NCBI RefSeq assembly: GCF_031180885.1
Contig: NZ_JAPSLK010000008.1
Span: 1-64,000, forward strand
Direction: 5' to 3'
Source of the DNA: Saccharothrix sp.
Lineage (GTDB): Bacteria > Actinomycetota > Actinomycetes > Mycobacteriales > Pseudonocardiaceae
Length of the DNA: 64,000 nucleotides
Shown here: piece by piece, positions 34,827 to 43,745 of the stretch
Layout: every line of letters starts with the position of its first letter
How positions within the stretch are numbered: position 1 is the stretch's first letter
Translations under genes and position numbers: made by a program
Notes under the pieces: generated by a model
The model's input: only the letters and a program-made list of their open reading frames with translations
Database searches by the model: none
What the model was told of the DNA's origin: nothing

Positions 34827-35738
34827 GTGGACGAGAGCCCGTTGGACGCCTACTCGCGGATCGTGGTCGCGGTCGCGCGGGACGTGACGCCGCACGTGGC
34901 GAGCGTGCGGATGCGCCGTGGCACGGGGTCGGCCGTGGTGTTCACCGACGACGGGTTCCTGCTGACCAACGCCCACGTCGTGGGGTCGGGACGGGACGGG
35001 ACGGCGGTGTTCGCCGACGGCAGCGAGGCGCGGTTCGACGTGGTCGGGGCGGACCCGTTGTCGGACCTGGCGGTGCTCAAGGCCCCGGACGCCCCACCGG
35101 CGGCGGTGTTCGGCGACGCGGACGCGTTGCGGGTGGGCCAGTTGGTGATCGCCGTGGGCAACCCGCTGGGACTGGCGGGTTCGGTGACGGCGGGCGTGGT
35201 GAGCGCGTTGGGGCGGGCGGTGCCGGTGAGCAGCGGGCGGGTCGGCCGGGTGATCGAGGACGTGATCCAGACCGACGCGGCGCTCAACCCGGGCAACTCC
35301 GGCGGCGCGCTGGCCAACTCGCGCGGGGAGGTCGTCGGCATCAACACGGCGCTGGCGGGCATCGGGTTGGGCCTGGCGATCCCGATGAACAGCACCACCC
35401 AGCGCATCCTGTCGACGTTGATGGTCGAGGGCCGGGTGCGCCGGGCGTACCTGGGCGTGGTCGGCGTGCCCGCGCCCCTGCCCGACCCGGTGGCCGAGCG
35501 GACCGGGCAGAAGGCGGGCGTGCGCCTGGTGCAGGTGGTCCCGGGCGGCCCGGCCGACCGAGCGGGCCTGCACGACGGCGACCTGGTCCTGAGCGTGGCG
35601 CGCACGGAGGTCAAGGACGCCCAGGGGATCCAGCGACAGTTGTTCGCAGAGGCGATCGGGCTGCCGCTTCCGGTCACCGTCCTGCGCAACGGCGCGATGG
35701 TGGACGTGATCGCCACGCCCACCGAACTCACCGCTTAG
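34827..35738 (+). CDS. HtrA/DegP-like trypsin-family serine protease with PDZ
   Basis: 303 residues from the GTG at 34827 (GGGAGGGG, 5-nt spacing). Trypsin-like domain about 1-200 with His in LTNAHVVGSG, Asp in DPLSDLAVLK and Ser in LNPGNSGGAL. PDZ domain about 210-300 (YLGVVGVPAPL ... VVPGGPADRAGLHDGDLVLS). Unlike most actinobacterial HtrAs, no signal peptide or transmembrane anchor precedes the catalytic domain, so it looks cytoplasmic. Its ribosome binding site sits inside an 11-bp GC stem, suggesting translational control. Overlaps the convergent gntP by 4 bp. Confidence 0.85.
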   Translation: MDESPLDAYSRIVVAVARDVTPHVASVRMRRGTGSAVVFTDDGFLLTNAHVVGSGRDGTAVFADGSEARFDVVGADPLSDLAVLKAPDAPPAAVFGDADALRVGQLVIAVGNPLGLAGSVTAGVVSALGRAVPVSSGRVGRVIEDVIQTDAALNPGNSGGALANSRGEVVGINTALAGIGLGLAIPMNSTTQRILSTLMVEGRVRRAYLGVVGVPAPLPDPVAERTGQKAGVRLVQVVPGGPADRAGLHDGDLVLSVARTEVKDAQGIQRQLFAEAIGLPLPVTVLRNGAMVDVIATPTELTA

Positions 35739-37087
35739 ATCACCAGGTCGGTCAGCAGCACGAGCGCCAGGCCGGTCACCGAGATCACCGTCTCCATCAG
35801 CGACCACGTCTTGACGTTCTGCCCCACCGACAGCCCGAAGTACCCCTTGACCAGCCAGAACCCGGCGTCGTTGACGTGCGAGAAGAACAGCGACCCGGCC
35901 CCGATCGCGAGCACCAGCAACGACGTCTCCCCCGGGCTCAACGTCGTCACCAGCGGCGCGAGGATGCCGGACGCCGTCACCGTCGCGACCGTCGCCGAGC
36001 CGGTGGCCAGGCGGATGAGCACGGCCACCAGCCACGCCAGCAGCAGCACGGACAGGCCGCTGCCCGCCACCCAGTCCGCGATCAGCTTGCCGATGCCGGT
36101 GTCGATCAGGGTCTGCTTGAACCCGCCACCGGCGGCCACGATGAGCAGGATGCCCGCGATCGGCGGCAGGCCCGACTCGACCGACTTCGCGACCTCGCGC
36201 ACCGACATCCGCGCGCCCCGGCCCAGCGTCACCATCGACACGATCACCGCGATCAGCAGGGCGATCACGGGCGTGCCCAGGAAGTCCAGCACCGACCGGA
36301 CGACGCTGCCCTTCGCGAGCACGATGTCCGCCAGCGCCTTGCCCATCATCAGCACGACCGGCAGCAGGACCGTGGCCAGCGTGACGCCGAAGCCCGGCTT
36401 GGGCCGGTTTGGGCGCTCGTCGGCCTCGAACAGCTCGGGCGCGGGCACGTCGACCCAGCGGGCGGCGTAGCGGGCGAACAGGGGGCCGGCGATGGCGACC
36501 GTGGGCAGGGCGATCAGGACGCCCAGGCCGAGGGTGATGCCGAGGTCGGCCTTGAGCGCGTTCACCGCGACCAGTGGGCCGGGGTGCGGCGGGACCAGGC
36601 CGTGCATCACGGACAGGCCCGCCAGGGCCGGGATTCCCAGGCGCATCAACGACATCCCGGACCGGCGGGAGATCAACAGGACCACCGGCATGATCAGGAC
36701 CAGGCCGATCTCGAAGAACATCGGCAGGCCGATCAACGCGCCCACCCCGGCCATCGCCCACGGCAGCGCCCGCCGCGACGACCGGCTGATGATGGCGTCC
36801 ACGATCGCGTCCGCGCCGCCGGTGTCGGCGAGCAGCTTGCCGATCATGGCGCCCAGCGCGATCAGGGTGCCGACGCCGGCGGCGGTGTCGCCGAAGCCCT
36901 TGCCGAAGCTCGCCACCGCCTGCTCCAGGGGCAGGCCCGCGATCAGCGCCACGACCAGCGACGAGATCGTCAGCCCGAGGAACGGGTTGAGCTTGAACCG
37001 GGTGATCAGCGCGACCAGCAGCGCGATGCCGACCAGGGCGGCCGGCAGCAGCCGCCCGGCGCTGAGAGCTTCCACGGCGAGGGTCAT
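35735..37087 (-). CDS. gntP: Gluconate permease, GntP family
   Basis: 450 residues from the ATG at 37087, which overlaps the gluconokinase stop (ATGA). A 12-TM Gnt-family H+ symporter for gluconate: many hydrophobic helices, with PMFFEIGLVLIMPVV, HGLVPPHPGPLVAVNALKAD, and LATGSATVATVTASGILAPL near the C-terminus, as in E. coli GntP/GntT. Second gene of the gntK-gntP operon. Confidence 0.92.
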   Translation of the reverse strand: MTLAVEALSAGRLLPAALVGIALLVALITRFKLNPFLGLTISSLVVALIAGLPLEQAVASFGKGFGDTAAGVGTLIALGAMIGKLLADTGGADAIVDAIISRSSRRALPWAMAGVGALIGLPMFFEIGLVLIMPVVLLISRRSGMSLMRLGIPALAGLSVMHGLVPPHPGPLVAVNALKADLGITLGLGVLIALPTVAIAGPLFARYAARWVDVPAPELFEADERPNRPKPGFGVTLATVLLPVVLMMGKALADIVLAKGSVVRSVLDFLGTPVIALLIAVIVSMVTLGRGARMSVREVAKSVESGLPPIAGILLIVAAGGGFKQTLIDTGIGKLIADWVAGSGLSVLLLAWLVAVLIRLATGSATVATVTASGILAPLVTTLSPGETSLLVLAIGAGSLFFSHVNDAGFWLVKGYFGLSVGQNVKTWSLMETVISVTGLALVLLTDLVI

Positions 37088-37581
37088 GTGGGCAGTCCTT
37101 CCGCGACGGCGAGGCAGGAGGTGACCAGCGCCTCGACCGGCTGGTCGAGGTCGAGCACGACGCCGGGCTCGTCGGCGTCGAGCGGTTCGAGGGCGGCGAA
37201 CTGGGAGGCGACCAGGCTCACCGGCATGAAGTGGCCGGGGCGGCCGGCGACGCGGGCGCGCACCACGTCCGGGTCGCCCGAGAGGTGCACGAACACCGCC
37301 GGCGCGGCGGCGCGCAACTGATCGCGGAAAACCCGTTTCAACGCCGAGCAGGTGACCACGCCCCCGTCCGCGTGGTCGGCCAGCCACCTCGCGATGGCGG
37401 CCAGCCAGGGGGCGCGGTCGGCGTCGTCCAGGGGCGTGCCGGCGGCCATCTTGGCGATGTTGGCGGGCGGGTGGAAGTCGTCCGCGTCGGCGAACGGCAC
37501 GCCCAGGCGGCGGGCGAGCGCGGAGCCCAGGGTCGTCTTGCCCGAGCCCGACACGCCCATGACCACGATCGGCTGCGACAC
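37084..37581 (-). CDS. gntK: Gluconokinase
   Basis: 165 residues from the GTG at 37581 (GGGAGG, 5 nt). Phosphorylates gluconate to 6-phosphogluconate for the pentose phosphate pathway. P-loop GVSGSGKTTLG; DADDFHPPANIAKMAAGTPL is the gluconate-binding stretch; CSALKRVFRDQLR and GHFMPVSLVASQFAALE are family hallmarks. Full length for the GntK/IdnK type. First gene of the operon with gntP; a GntR regulator is divergent. Confidence 0.93.
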   Translation of the reverse strand: MSQPIVVMGVSGSGKTTLGSALARRLGVPFADADDFHPPANIAKMAAGTPLDDADRAPWLAAIARWLADHADGGVVTCSALKRVFRDQLRAAAPAVFVHLSGDPDVVRARVAGRPGHFMPVSLVASQFAALEPLDADEPGVVLDLDQPVEALVTSCLAVAEGLPT

Positions 37582-37612
37582 GCGGCCTCCCTTCGTGTTC
37601 GGTGCCGCACAG

Positions 37613-37677
37613 CCTGAACTATTCATCTGCTTTTTACAACGGGCTGATGCCCAATGATCTGTTCTTTATCGTTCAGG
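37613..37677. promoter_or_regulatory. Divergent gntK / gntR control region with facing CCTGAAC half-sites
   Basis: CCTGAAC at 37613-37619 and GTTCAGG at 37671-37677 are exact reverse complements 51 bp apart in the 134-bp, relatively AT-rich gap between gntK and gntR. They could be paired GntR sites allowing looping; spacing is longer than one dimer site. Confidence 0.35.
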
Positions 37678-37715
37678 TGGGCCTGACGAGCGCAATCGTG
37701 AGAGGATTCCGCGTC

Positions 37716-38411
37716 GTGGGGACCTCCAAACCGGGCCTGCACCAGACCGTCCTGGACGACCTGGGGCGGCTGATCACCTCCGGGACCATCGCGCCGGGCG
37801 ACGTGCTGCGCATCGACGAGCTGGCCGAGCGCAACGGCGTGTCCCGGCCGGTGATCCGCGAGGTGGTGCGCGTGCTGGAGTCGATGGGGGTGCTCACGAC
37901 GCGCCGGCGGGTCGGCGTGACGGTCGCCGAGCGGGCCGCGTGGAACGTGTTCGACCCGCGGATCATCCGGTGGCGGCTGGACGGCGCGGACCGCGAGGCG
38001 CAGCTGGAGTCGCTGGGCGAGCTGCGCGGCGGGGTGGAGCCGGTGGCGGCGGCGCTGGCGGCGGCGCGCGCGACGCCCGAGCAGTGCGGCGACATGACCC
38101 GGGCCGTGATGGACATGGCCGTGCACGGCAAGGCGGGCAACCTGGAGGCCTACCTGGAGGCCGACCTGCTGTTCCACCGGACCCTGCTGGCCGCGTCGGG
38201 CAACGAGATGCTCGCCGCGCTCACCGACGTGGTGTCGGAGGTGCTGATCGGCCGCACCCACCACGGCCTGATGCCCGCGCGACCGAACCCGGCCGCGATC
38301 CGCCTGCACGCCGACGTGGCGCAGGCGGTGCAGTCCGGCGACCCGGCCGCCGCCGAGCAGGCCATGCGCGACATCATCGCCGAGGCCTCCGACGCCCTGC
38401 GCGGCGCGTAA
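37716..38411 (+). CDS. GntR/FadR-family regulator of the gluconate operon
   Basis: 231 residues from the GTG at 37716 (GAGAGGA upstream). N-terminal winged helix: IAPGDVLRIDELAERNGVSRPVIREVVRVLESMGVLTTRRRVG. The C-terminal FCD domain (about 80-225) has EAYLEADLLFHRTLLAASGN and a VLIGRTHHGL His-containing metal site. Divergent from gntK-gntP, so probably a gluconate-responsive repressor of that operon. Confidence 0.88.
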   Translation: MGTSKPGLHQTVLDDLGRLITSGTIAPGDVLRIDELAERNGVSRPVIREVVRVLESMGVLTTRRRVGVTVAERAAWNVFDPRIIRWRLDGADREAQLESLGELRGGVEPVAAALAAARATPEQCGDMTRAVMDMAVHGKAGNLEAYLEADLLFHRTLLAASGNEMLAALTDVVSEVLIGRTHHGLMPARPNPAAIRLHADVAQAVQSGDPAAAEQAMRDIIAEASDALRGA

Positions 38412-38441
38412 CGGCGGGGCCGCCGGGCGCGACCCTGCGGT

Positions 38442-39551
38442 ATGCGCATCCTGTTCGCCACCACGGCGAACATCGGCCACTTCGGACCGATGACGCCGTT
38501 CGCCCGAGCCTGCGCCGCCGCCGGGCACGAGGTCCGGGTCGCCGCGCCCGCGTCGTTCGCCGAGACCGTCACCCGCGCCGGCCTGGCGCACGTGCCGCTC
38601 GCCCAGCCCGCTCCCGGCGAGCACGGGCCGATCTTCGCGCGCCTGCCCGGCCTGCCGCGCCTGGAGGCCGACCGGGTCGTCGTCAACGAGGTGTTCGCGG
38701 GCATCGACGCCCGCGCCGCCCTGCCGACCATGGTGGCCGCGGTCGAGGAGTTCCGGCCGGACCTGGTGGTGCGGGAGTTCGCCGAGTTCTCGTCGTTCGC
38801 GGTCGCGAGCAAGCTGGGCGTGCCGCACGTCGAGGTCGCGATCGGGTTGGCCGAGGCGAGCGCCGTGGCGTGCGGGATGCTCGACAAAGCCACCCTGGAC
38901 AAGCTCAGCTGCACAGACGACGGCCTGCTCACCGCGCCGCTGATGACGGTCGTGCCGCGGTCGATGGAGCCCGAGCCGACCGACCGGCCCGTGCACCGGT
39001 TCAGCTACCCGGTCCCCTCCACCACTCCCCCGCCCCCGGACGTCCCCGGCTCCGGACCGCTGGTGTACGCGAGCTTCGGCACCGTCGCCGCCGTGCTGCC
39101 GCCATTCGCCGGGGCCTACCGGGACCTGGTCGACGTCCTGTCCGCCCGCCGGGTCCGGGCACTGGTCACCGTCGGCGCGGCGGGCGACACGTCGCTGTCC
39201 ACTGTGGATCATGTCCGGGTGGAGTCCTTCGTGCCACAACAGGACGTGATGCCCCACGTCGCCGCCGCGATCGGCCACGGCGGCTTCGGCACCACCATGA
39301 ACGCCCTGGCCGCCGGGGTGCCGCAGGTCGTGGTGCCGCTGTTCTCGCTGGACCAGTTCCTCAACGCCGACGCCGTGACCCGGTCGGGCGCGGGCGTGGC
39401 GGTGTCGACGGTGCCCGAGGTCGGCGACGCCCTGGACCGCGTCCTGTCAGACCCGTCTTACGCCACCGCGGCCCGCCGCCTGGCCGACGAGATGGCCACC
39501 CTGCCACCGGTCTCGGACAGCCCGGAGGTGTTCACGCGCGCGGCTCGCTGA
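38442..39551 (+). CDS. GT1-family glycosyltransferase
   Basis: 369 residues. Second GT-B fold enzyme of the window: MRILFATTANIGHFGPMTPFARA opens the acceptor domain, and the donor-site signature is AAIGHGGFGTTMNALAAGVPQ followed by VVPLFSLDQFLNA. Residues 200-210 form a Pro-rich interdomain linker (STTPPPPDVPG). Similar to macrolide or phenolic glycosyltransferases; substrate unknown. Starts 30 bp after the GntR regulator but is not an obvious part of gluconate metabolism. Confidence 0.86.
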   Translation: MRILFATTANIGHFGPMTPFARACAAAGHEVRVAAPASFAETVTRAGLAHVPLAQPAPGEHGPIFARLPGLPRLEADRVVVNEVFAGIDARAALPTMVAAVEEFRPDLVVREFAEFSSFAVASKLGVPHVEVAIGLAEASAVACGMLDKATLDKLSCTDDGLLTAPLMTVVPRSMEPEPTDRPVHRFSYPVPSTTPPPPDVPGSGPLVYASFGTVAAVLPPFAGAYRDLVDVLSARRVRALVTVGAAGDTSLSTVDHVRVESFVPQQDVMPHVAAAIGHGGFGTTMNALAAGVPQVVVPLFSLDQFLNADAVTRSGAGVAVSTVPEVGDALDRVLSDPSYATAARRLADEMATLPPVSDSPEVFTRAAR

Positions 39552-39673
39552 CCCGCCACCGTAGCGTCCCGAGTATCCGCCGGGTAGCCGGATGGCCACT
39601 TCTCGTTGTCCCGTAACGGTTTCCCCCGGCTCGGCCGATGGACAGACCAAAGCGGACCGCGAAGGGGGCCGCG

Positions 39674-40399
39674 ATGAGACTGCGCCCCGGGCTGAAGACA
39701 GCACTCCTCACCCTCGCCCTGCTGGCGCCCGCCGTCGTCGCGGTGCCGGCGGTCCACGCCGCGGTGCTGCCGCCGAATTTCAGCGACCGGGTGGTGCTCG
39801 GCGGGCTCACCAACCCCACGGCCGTGCGCTTCGCCGACGACGGTCGGGTGTTCGTCGCGCAGAAGAACCACTGATCCCGTTCTCCGGCCGGGCGACCGAC
39901 ACCCGGGACGGCACCGTGCCCGCGTCCGGCTTGAGCTGGACCCTGTTGGTGGGCCACTGCTTCACGACTGCGGACCGCCACGAACACGTCGTGCAGACCT
40001 TCAACCGAGTCTCAAGTGGACAGTTCACCGCGCCGGACCACCAGTACCCGTCCTCGCTGCGGCTGCGGTTGACCGCGACCGACTCACAGGGGTTGAGCAC
40101 GTCGACCACGGTCCGGTTGGAGCCGCAGACCGTGCAGTTGACGTTCAAGACCAACCCGGGCGGGTTGCGGCTGTCGGGCTTGGGTTCAACGAGTCGACGC
40201 AATCGACGCCGTTCACGGTGACGGTGATCGTGGGTTCGGCCAACTCGGTGAGCGCGCCGGAGACCCAGGTGGTGAACCGGTCGACGTACACGTTCTCCAG
40301 GTGGTCGGACGGCGGACCGAAGGAACACACCATCATCGCTCCGGCGGTGAACACCACCTACACCGCCAATTACCGCAAACGCTTACCTACCAACAAGAA
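39674..40399 (+). pseudogene. Secreted sorbosone/glucose dehydrogenase-like protein remnant
   Basis: A clean signal peptide (ALLTLALLAPAVVAVPAVHAA) and the first propeller blade of a PQQ-dependent sugar dehydrogenase (FSDRVVLGGLTNPTAVRFA, DDGRVFVAQKN) stop at a TGA at 39872. In another frame, sequence resumes with the C-terminal beta-sandwich (PFSGRATDTRDGTVPASGLS ... PSSLRLRLTATDSQGLST), and after a further shift near 40180 the last domain (TYTFSRWSDGGPKEHTI). The whole catalytic propeller is missing. Signature of an internal deletion plus frameshifts. Confidence 0.8.
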
Positions 40400-40401
40400 T
40401 G

Positions 40402-40428
40402 GGGCCGCTCGCACCCGGCGAGCGGCCC
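40402..40428. terminator. Bidirectional hairpin between the dehydrogenase remnant and the subtilisin gene
   Basis: Perfect 11-bp stem GGGCCGCTCGC / GCGAGCGGCCC with a 5-nt loop, 12 bp beyond the subtilisin stop on the minus strand and just after the remnant on the plus strand. Confidence 0.75.
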
Positions 40429-40439
40429 ATCTCACTGCG

Positions 40440-42272
40440 TTACAGGGTCAGGCTCCAGCTGTCGATGTTGCCCGTGTCGTACCGGGCGACGTCCTGGACC
40501 CGCAGGGACCACGTCCCGTTGCGCACTTCGGAGGACAGGTTGGTCGTGTACGTGGCGTCCACGTTGTCCGCGCTGTCGCTGCCGCTCGAGTTCTTCAGGC
40601 GGTAGGCGGTGCCGTCCGGGGCCACCAGGTCGATGACGAGGTCACCGCGCCAGGTGTGCTTGATGTGCACCTCCACCTTGGAGGTGGCCGAGGCGTTGCC
40701 GGCGCAGCCCGACACGGTGATCGTGCTGGTCACGGCCGCGCCCGCGTCCGGGATGGCGACGTCGTTGCCGTTGGTCAGGGTCGCGCAGCCCGCCGCGCCC
40801 ACGGTCCAGGTGAACGTGGTGCTGCCGGAGCCGCCGGCGGACGCCGTGGCGGTCGCGGTCACCGTGTAGGTGCCGGCCGTGGTGGCGGTGCCGGTGATCT
40901 GGCCGGTCGACGAGCCGATGCTCAGGCCCGCCGGGAGGCCGGTGGCGGACCACGTGTACGGGGCGGTGCCGCCGGTCGCGGTCAACTGGAGGTTGGCGGT
41001 GCCGCCGACGGCCGTGGTCTGGTTGCCGGGGTTGGCGACCGAGACGCCCGTGGTGCCGCCGTTGACGCGCAGCAGGCGGTTCGGGGTGTTCGCGCCCGGG
41101 TTGGTGACCTTGTTCGGGGTCGCCTGGGCGAGGATCGCGCTGTGCACCTCGGCCGGGGTCTTGGTCGGGTTGTCCGCCAGGTACAGCGCGACCGCGCCGG
41201 CGACGTGCGGGGACGCCATCGACGTGCCGCTCATCGTGGCCGAGCCCGAGTTGTTCGAGTGCGACGCGGACACGATGTTGGAGCCGGGCGCGAAGATGTC
41301 GGTGCAGGTGCCGTAGCTGGAGAACGAGGACCGTGCGTCGGTGTTGGTGGTCGAGCCGACGTTGATGGTCTCGGTGACGCGCTGCGGCGAGTACTTGCAG
41401 GAGTCGTCGTTGAAGTTGCCCGCGGCGACGACGTAGGACACGCCCTTGGCGATCGAGGCGCGGACGGCGTCGTCGAGGACGCGGCTGGGCTCGTTCGCGG
41501 TGCCGGTGTAGAGGCTCATGTTGGCCACGGCCGGGAACACCGCGTTCGCGGTCACCCAGTCGACGCCCGCCGCCTCGGTGGACACCGAGCCGCCGCCCTG
41601 GCAGTTGAGCACGCGCACGGCCTTGAGGTTGACCTTCTTGGCCAGGCCGTAGGACGCGCCGCCGACGGTGCCCGCGACGTGCGTGCCGTGGCCCTGGCAG
41701 TCCTTGCCGTTCTGGCCGTCGTTGAACGCGTCGAAGCCGAACGTGGCGCGCCCGCCGAAGTCGCTGTGGTTGTAGTTGATGCCGGTGTCGATGATGTAGG
41801 CGGTGACGTTGGACGCCTCGGTGCCGTAGCTGTACTTCTGGTTCAGCGGCAGGTCCGCCTGGTCGACCCGGTCCAGGCCCCACGACGGCGGGTTGAGCTG
41901 GTCGGCGAGCACCTGGACGGTGCGGTCCTGCTCCACGTAGGACACGGCCGGGTCGGCGGCCAGGCGCTTGGCCTGCTTGGCCGACAGGGTGACCGAGAAG
42001 CCCTTCACGGCGGCGCGGTAGGTGAAGCCGACCTTGCCGCCGTAGCGGCCGGTGAGTTCGGCGACCTTGCCGCTGACGTCGGACTGGGCGAGCCCGTTGT
42101 CCTTGAGCACGACGATGTAGCTGTCCGCGACCGCGTTCGGCGCGCTCTCGGCGACGATCGGGCCTTCCGGCGCGGCGGTGGCCGCGCCGGGCAGGACGAA
42201 CGCGGCGGCGACGGCGGTGGTGACCGCCAGCCCCAGGCCGAGTGTTCGTCCGGGCAGGGTTCGGTCTCGCAT
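40440..42272 (-). CDS. Secreted subtilisin-family protease with Ig-like and P domains
   Basis: 610 residues from the ATG at 42272 (GAGGAG upstream). Signal peptide about 1-34; I9 inhibitor pro-domain about 45-125 (SYIVVLKDNG ... AVSYVEQDR); S8 catalytic domain with Asp in YIIDTGINYNHSDFGG, His in GHGTHVAGTVGG and Ser in GTSMASPHVAGAVAL; a putative Ig (He_PIG) domain (GGTAPYTWSATGLPAGLSI); and a C-terminal P/Homo-B domain (HTWRGDLVIDLVAPDGTAY ... GTWSLRVQD). An extracellular protein-degrading enzyme made as a zymogen. Confidence 0.93.
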   Translation of the reverse strand: MRDRTLPGRTLGLGLAVTTAVAAAFVLPGAATAAPEGPIVAESAPNAVADSYIVVLKDNGLAQSDVSGKVAELTGRYGGKVGFTYRAAVKGFSVTLSAKQAKRLAADPAVSYVEQDRTVQVLADQLNPPSWGLDRVDQADLPLNQKYSYGTEASNVTAYIIDTGINYNHSDFGGRATFGFDAFNDGQNGKDCQGHGTHVAGTVGGASYGLAKKVNLKAVRVLNCQGGGSVSTEAAGVDWVTANAVFPAVANMSLYTGTANEPSRVLDDAVRASIAKGVSYVVAAGNFNDDSCKYSPQRVTETINVGSTTNTDARSSFSSYGTCTDIFAPGSNIVSASHSNNSGSATMSGTSMASPHVAGAVALYLADNPTKTPAEVHSAILAQATPNKVTNPGANTPNRLLRVNGGTTGVSVANPGNQTTAVGGTANLQLTATGGTAPYTWSATGLPAGLSIGSSTGQITGTATTAGTYTVTATATASAGGSGSTTFTWTVGAAGCATLTNGNDVAIPDAGAAVTSTITVSGCAGNASATSKVEVHIKHTWRGDLVIDLVAPDGTAYRLKNSSGSDSADNVDATYTTNLSSEVRNGTWSLRVQDVARYDTGNIDSWSLTL

Positions 42273-42657
42273 CACTGCTCCTCGATGCAGGGCGCCCGGG
42301 GAGCGGCCAGCCCTCGATGGCCCTTCGTGTCCCGGGCGGAATGAGGTGTCCTGGTCGGACGTCCCGAGTATTTGCGGCGGCCGGCGCGCCGGACAAGATA
42401 CTTTCGTACGGTTCCGCCGCACCGGCCCCGGTCGTGAGGGCGGCCGCCCGCCGGCTTCGTCCGCCACCCACCGCTGCTTACCCGACCACCAACGCCGCCA
42501 TCCACAGCCACGCCACCGCAGGCCGCCGATTGTCGGTCCCCCGTGGGAGAATGGAGACGGGGGCCGGAGGCCACGCCGGCCGCAACGCCGCCCAGCGCCC
42601 GCCGCCCACCGCCCGCCGCCCGCCGCAGCACCATCCGCCACAGCACCGCCCGCCGCA

Positions 42658-43013
42658 TCAGCCGGCACGCCCACCCGGCCTGCCCGCCCGGCCTGCGGCG
42701 AAGACCTCGTCACTCATCGCCGCAGGATCGGCCCGCACGCCAAGCCCGCAACCGCCGCACCCCGACCGGGCGTACCGGCGCACCAGGTTGGTCGCCACCC
42801 CGTACAGCCACACGCGCGCACCCGCCCGCGCCGGTCGAACGTGTGACGCTGCTCCCACAGCACCAGGAACGCCTCGGCCACCAGGTCCTCGGCCACCGAA
42901 GAACCCACCCGCCGGGACAGGTACGCGTGCAGCGGCCGAGCGCACGCGTCGTGCAGTTCGGCCAGGTCATCGGGTGTGTCCAAGCGCTCGGTCACCGGAC
43001 TCCCGAACCGCAC
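42658..43013 (-). pseudogene. ECF sigma factor remnant (region 2 only)
   Basis: Start and region 2 of an ECF sigma factor are clear: HDACARPLHAYLSRRVGSSV, AEDLVAEAFLVLWEQRHTF. A frameshift near 42825 moves to another frame for region 2.4 (VWLYGVATNLVRRYARSG). The sigma region 4 domain is absent; the frame runs directly into MSDEVFAAG, which may be the start of a former downstream gene. So an internal deletion joined the sigma gene to its neighbour. No complete anti-sigma partner remains. Confidence 0.75.
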
Positions 43014-43084
43014 GCACCCTTCTTTGCCCGCAACCCTGCCGGGCGTCCCGCGCGCGTCGAACCGCCGCCGACTAGGCTCCGCGC

Positions 43085-43705
43085 ATGGCGAGGTACTTCG
43101 ACGTGCACCCGGTCAACCCCCAGCGCAGGTCCATCGACCAGGCCGTGGAGCTGATCCGGTCCGACGGCCTGATCGCCTACCCCACGGACTCCTGCTACGC
43201 CCTGGGCTGCCAGTTGGGCAACAAGGAGGGCCTGGACCGCATCCGCCAGATCCGCCACCTCGACGACCGGCACCACTTCACCCTGATGTGCCGCGACTTC
43301 GCCCAACTGGGACAGTTCGTGCACGTCGACAACACCGTCTTCCGCGCGATCAAGGCCGCGACCCCCGGCAGCTACACGTTCATCCTCCCGGCCACCCGCG
43401 AGGTCCCCCGCCGCCTGCTGCACCCGAAGAAGAAGACCGTCGGCGCGCGCATCCCGGACCACCCGGTCGCCCAAGCCCTCCTGGAACAACTCGGCGAGCC
43501 GATGCTGTCCTCCACCCTCCTCCTGCCCGACCAGGACGAGCCGCTGGTGCACGGCTGGGAGATCAAGGACCACCTGGACAACGCGGTCGACGCGGTCCTG
43601 GACTCCGGCGACTGCGGCACCGAACCCACGACCGTCGTGGACTTCTCCAGCGGCGAGCCGGAGATCGTGCGGCGGGGCGCGGGTGACCCGAGCCGGTTCG
43701 AGTGA
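43085..43705 (+). CDS. yciO: Sua5/YciO/YrdC-family protein, YciO type
   Basis: 206 residues. The YrdC-like fold: RSIDQAVELIRSDGLIAYPTDSCYALGCQLGNKEG, then a PGSYTFILPATREVP loop and GARIPDHPVAQALL. The KKKTVG and long STLLLPDQDEPL tracts match YciO more than TsaC/Sua5, which make the threonylcarbamoyl adenylate for t6A37 of tRNA; YciO activity on that reaction is weak and its role is uncertain. Complete and alone. Confidence 0.87.
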   Translation: MARYFDVHPVNPQRRSIDQAVELIRSDGLIAYPTDSCYALGCQLGNKEGLDRIRQIRHLDDRHHFTLMCRDFAQLGQFVHVDNTVFRAIKAATPGSYTFILPATREVPRRLLHPKKKTVGARIPDHPVAQALLEQLGEPMLSSTLLLPDQDEPLVHGWEIKDHLDNAVDAVLDSGDCGTEPTTVVDFSSGEPEIVRRGAGDPSRFE

Positions 43706-43745
43706 CAGGTGACGGGTGACGCACCGGCCCGGGTCTGCGCCGCTG

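Noticed and set aside
33416-39551. A biosynthetic gene cluster joining the two glycosyltransferases and the distant P450
   Set aside because: No scaffold-building enzyme (PKS, NRPS, terpene synthase) lies between or near them, and gluconate and protease genes intervene.
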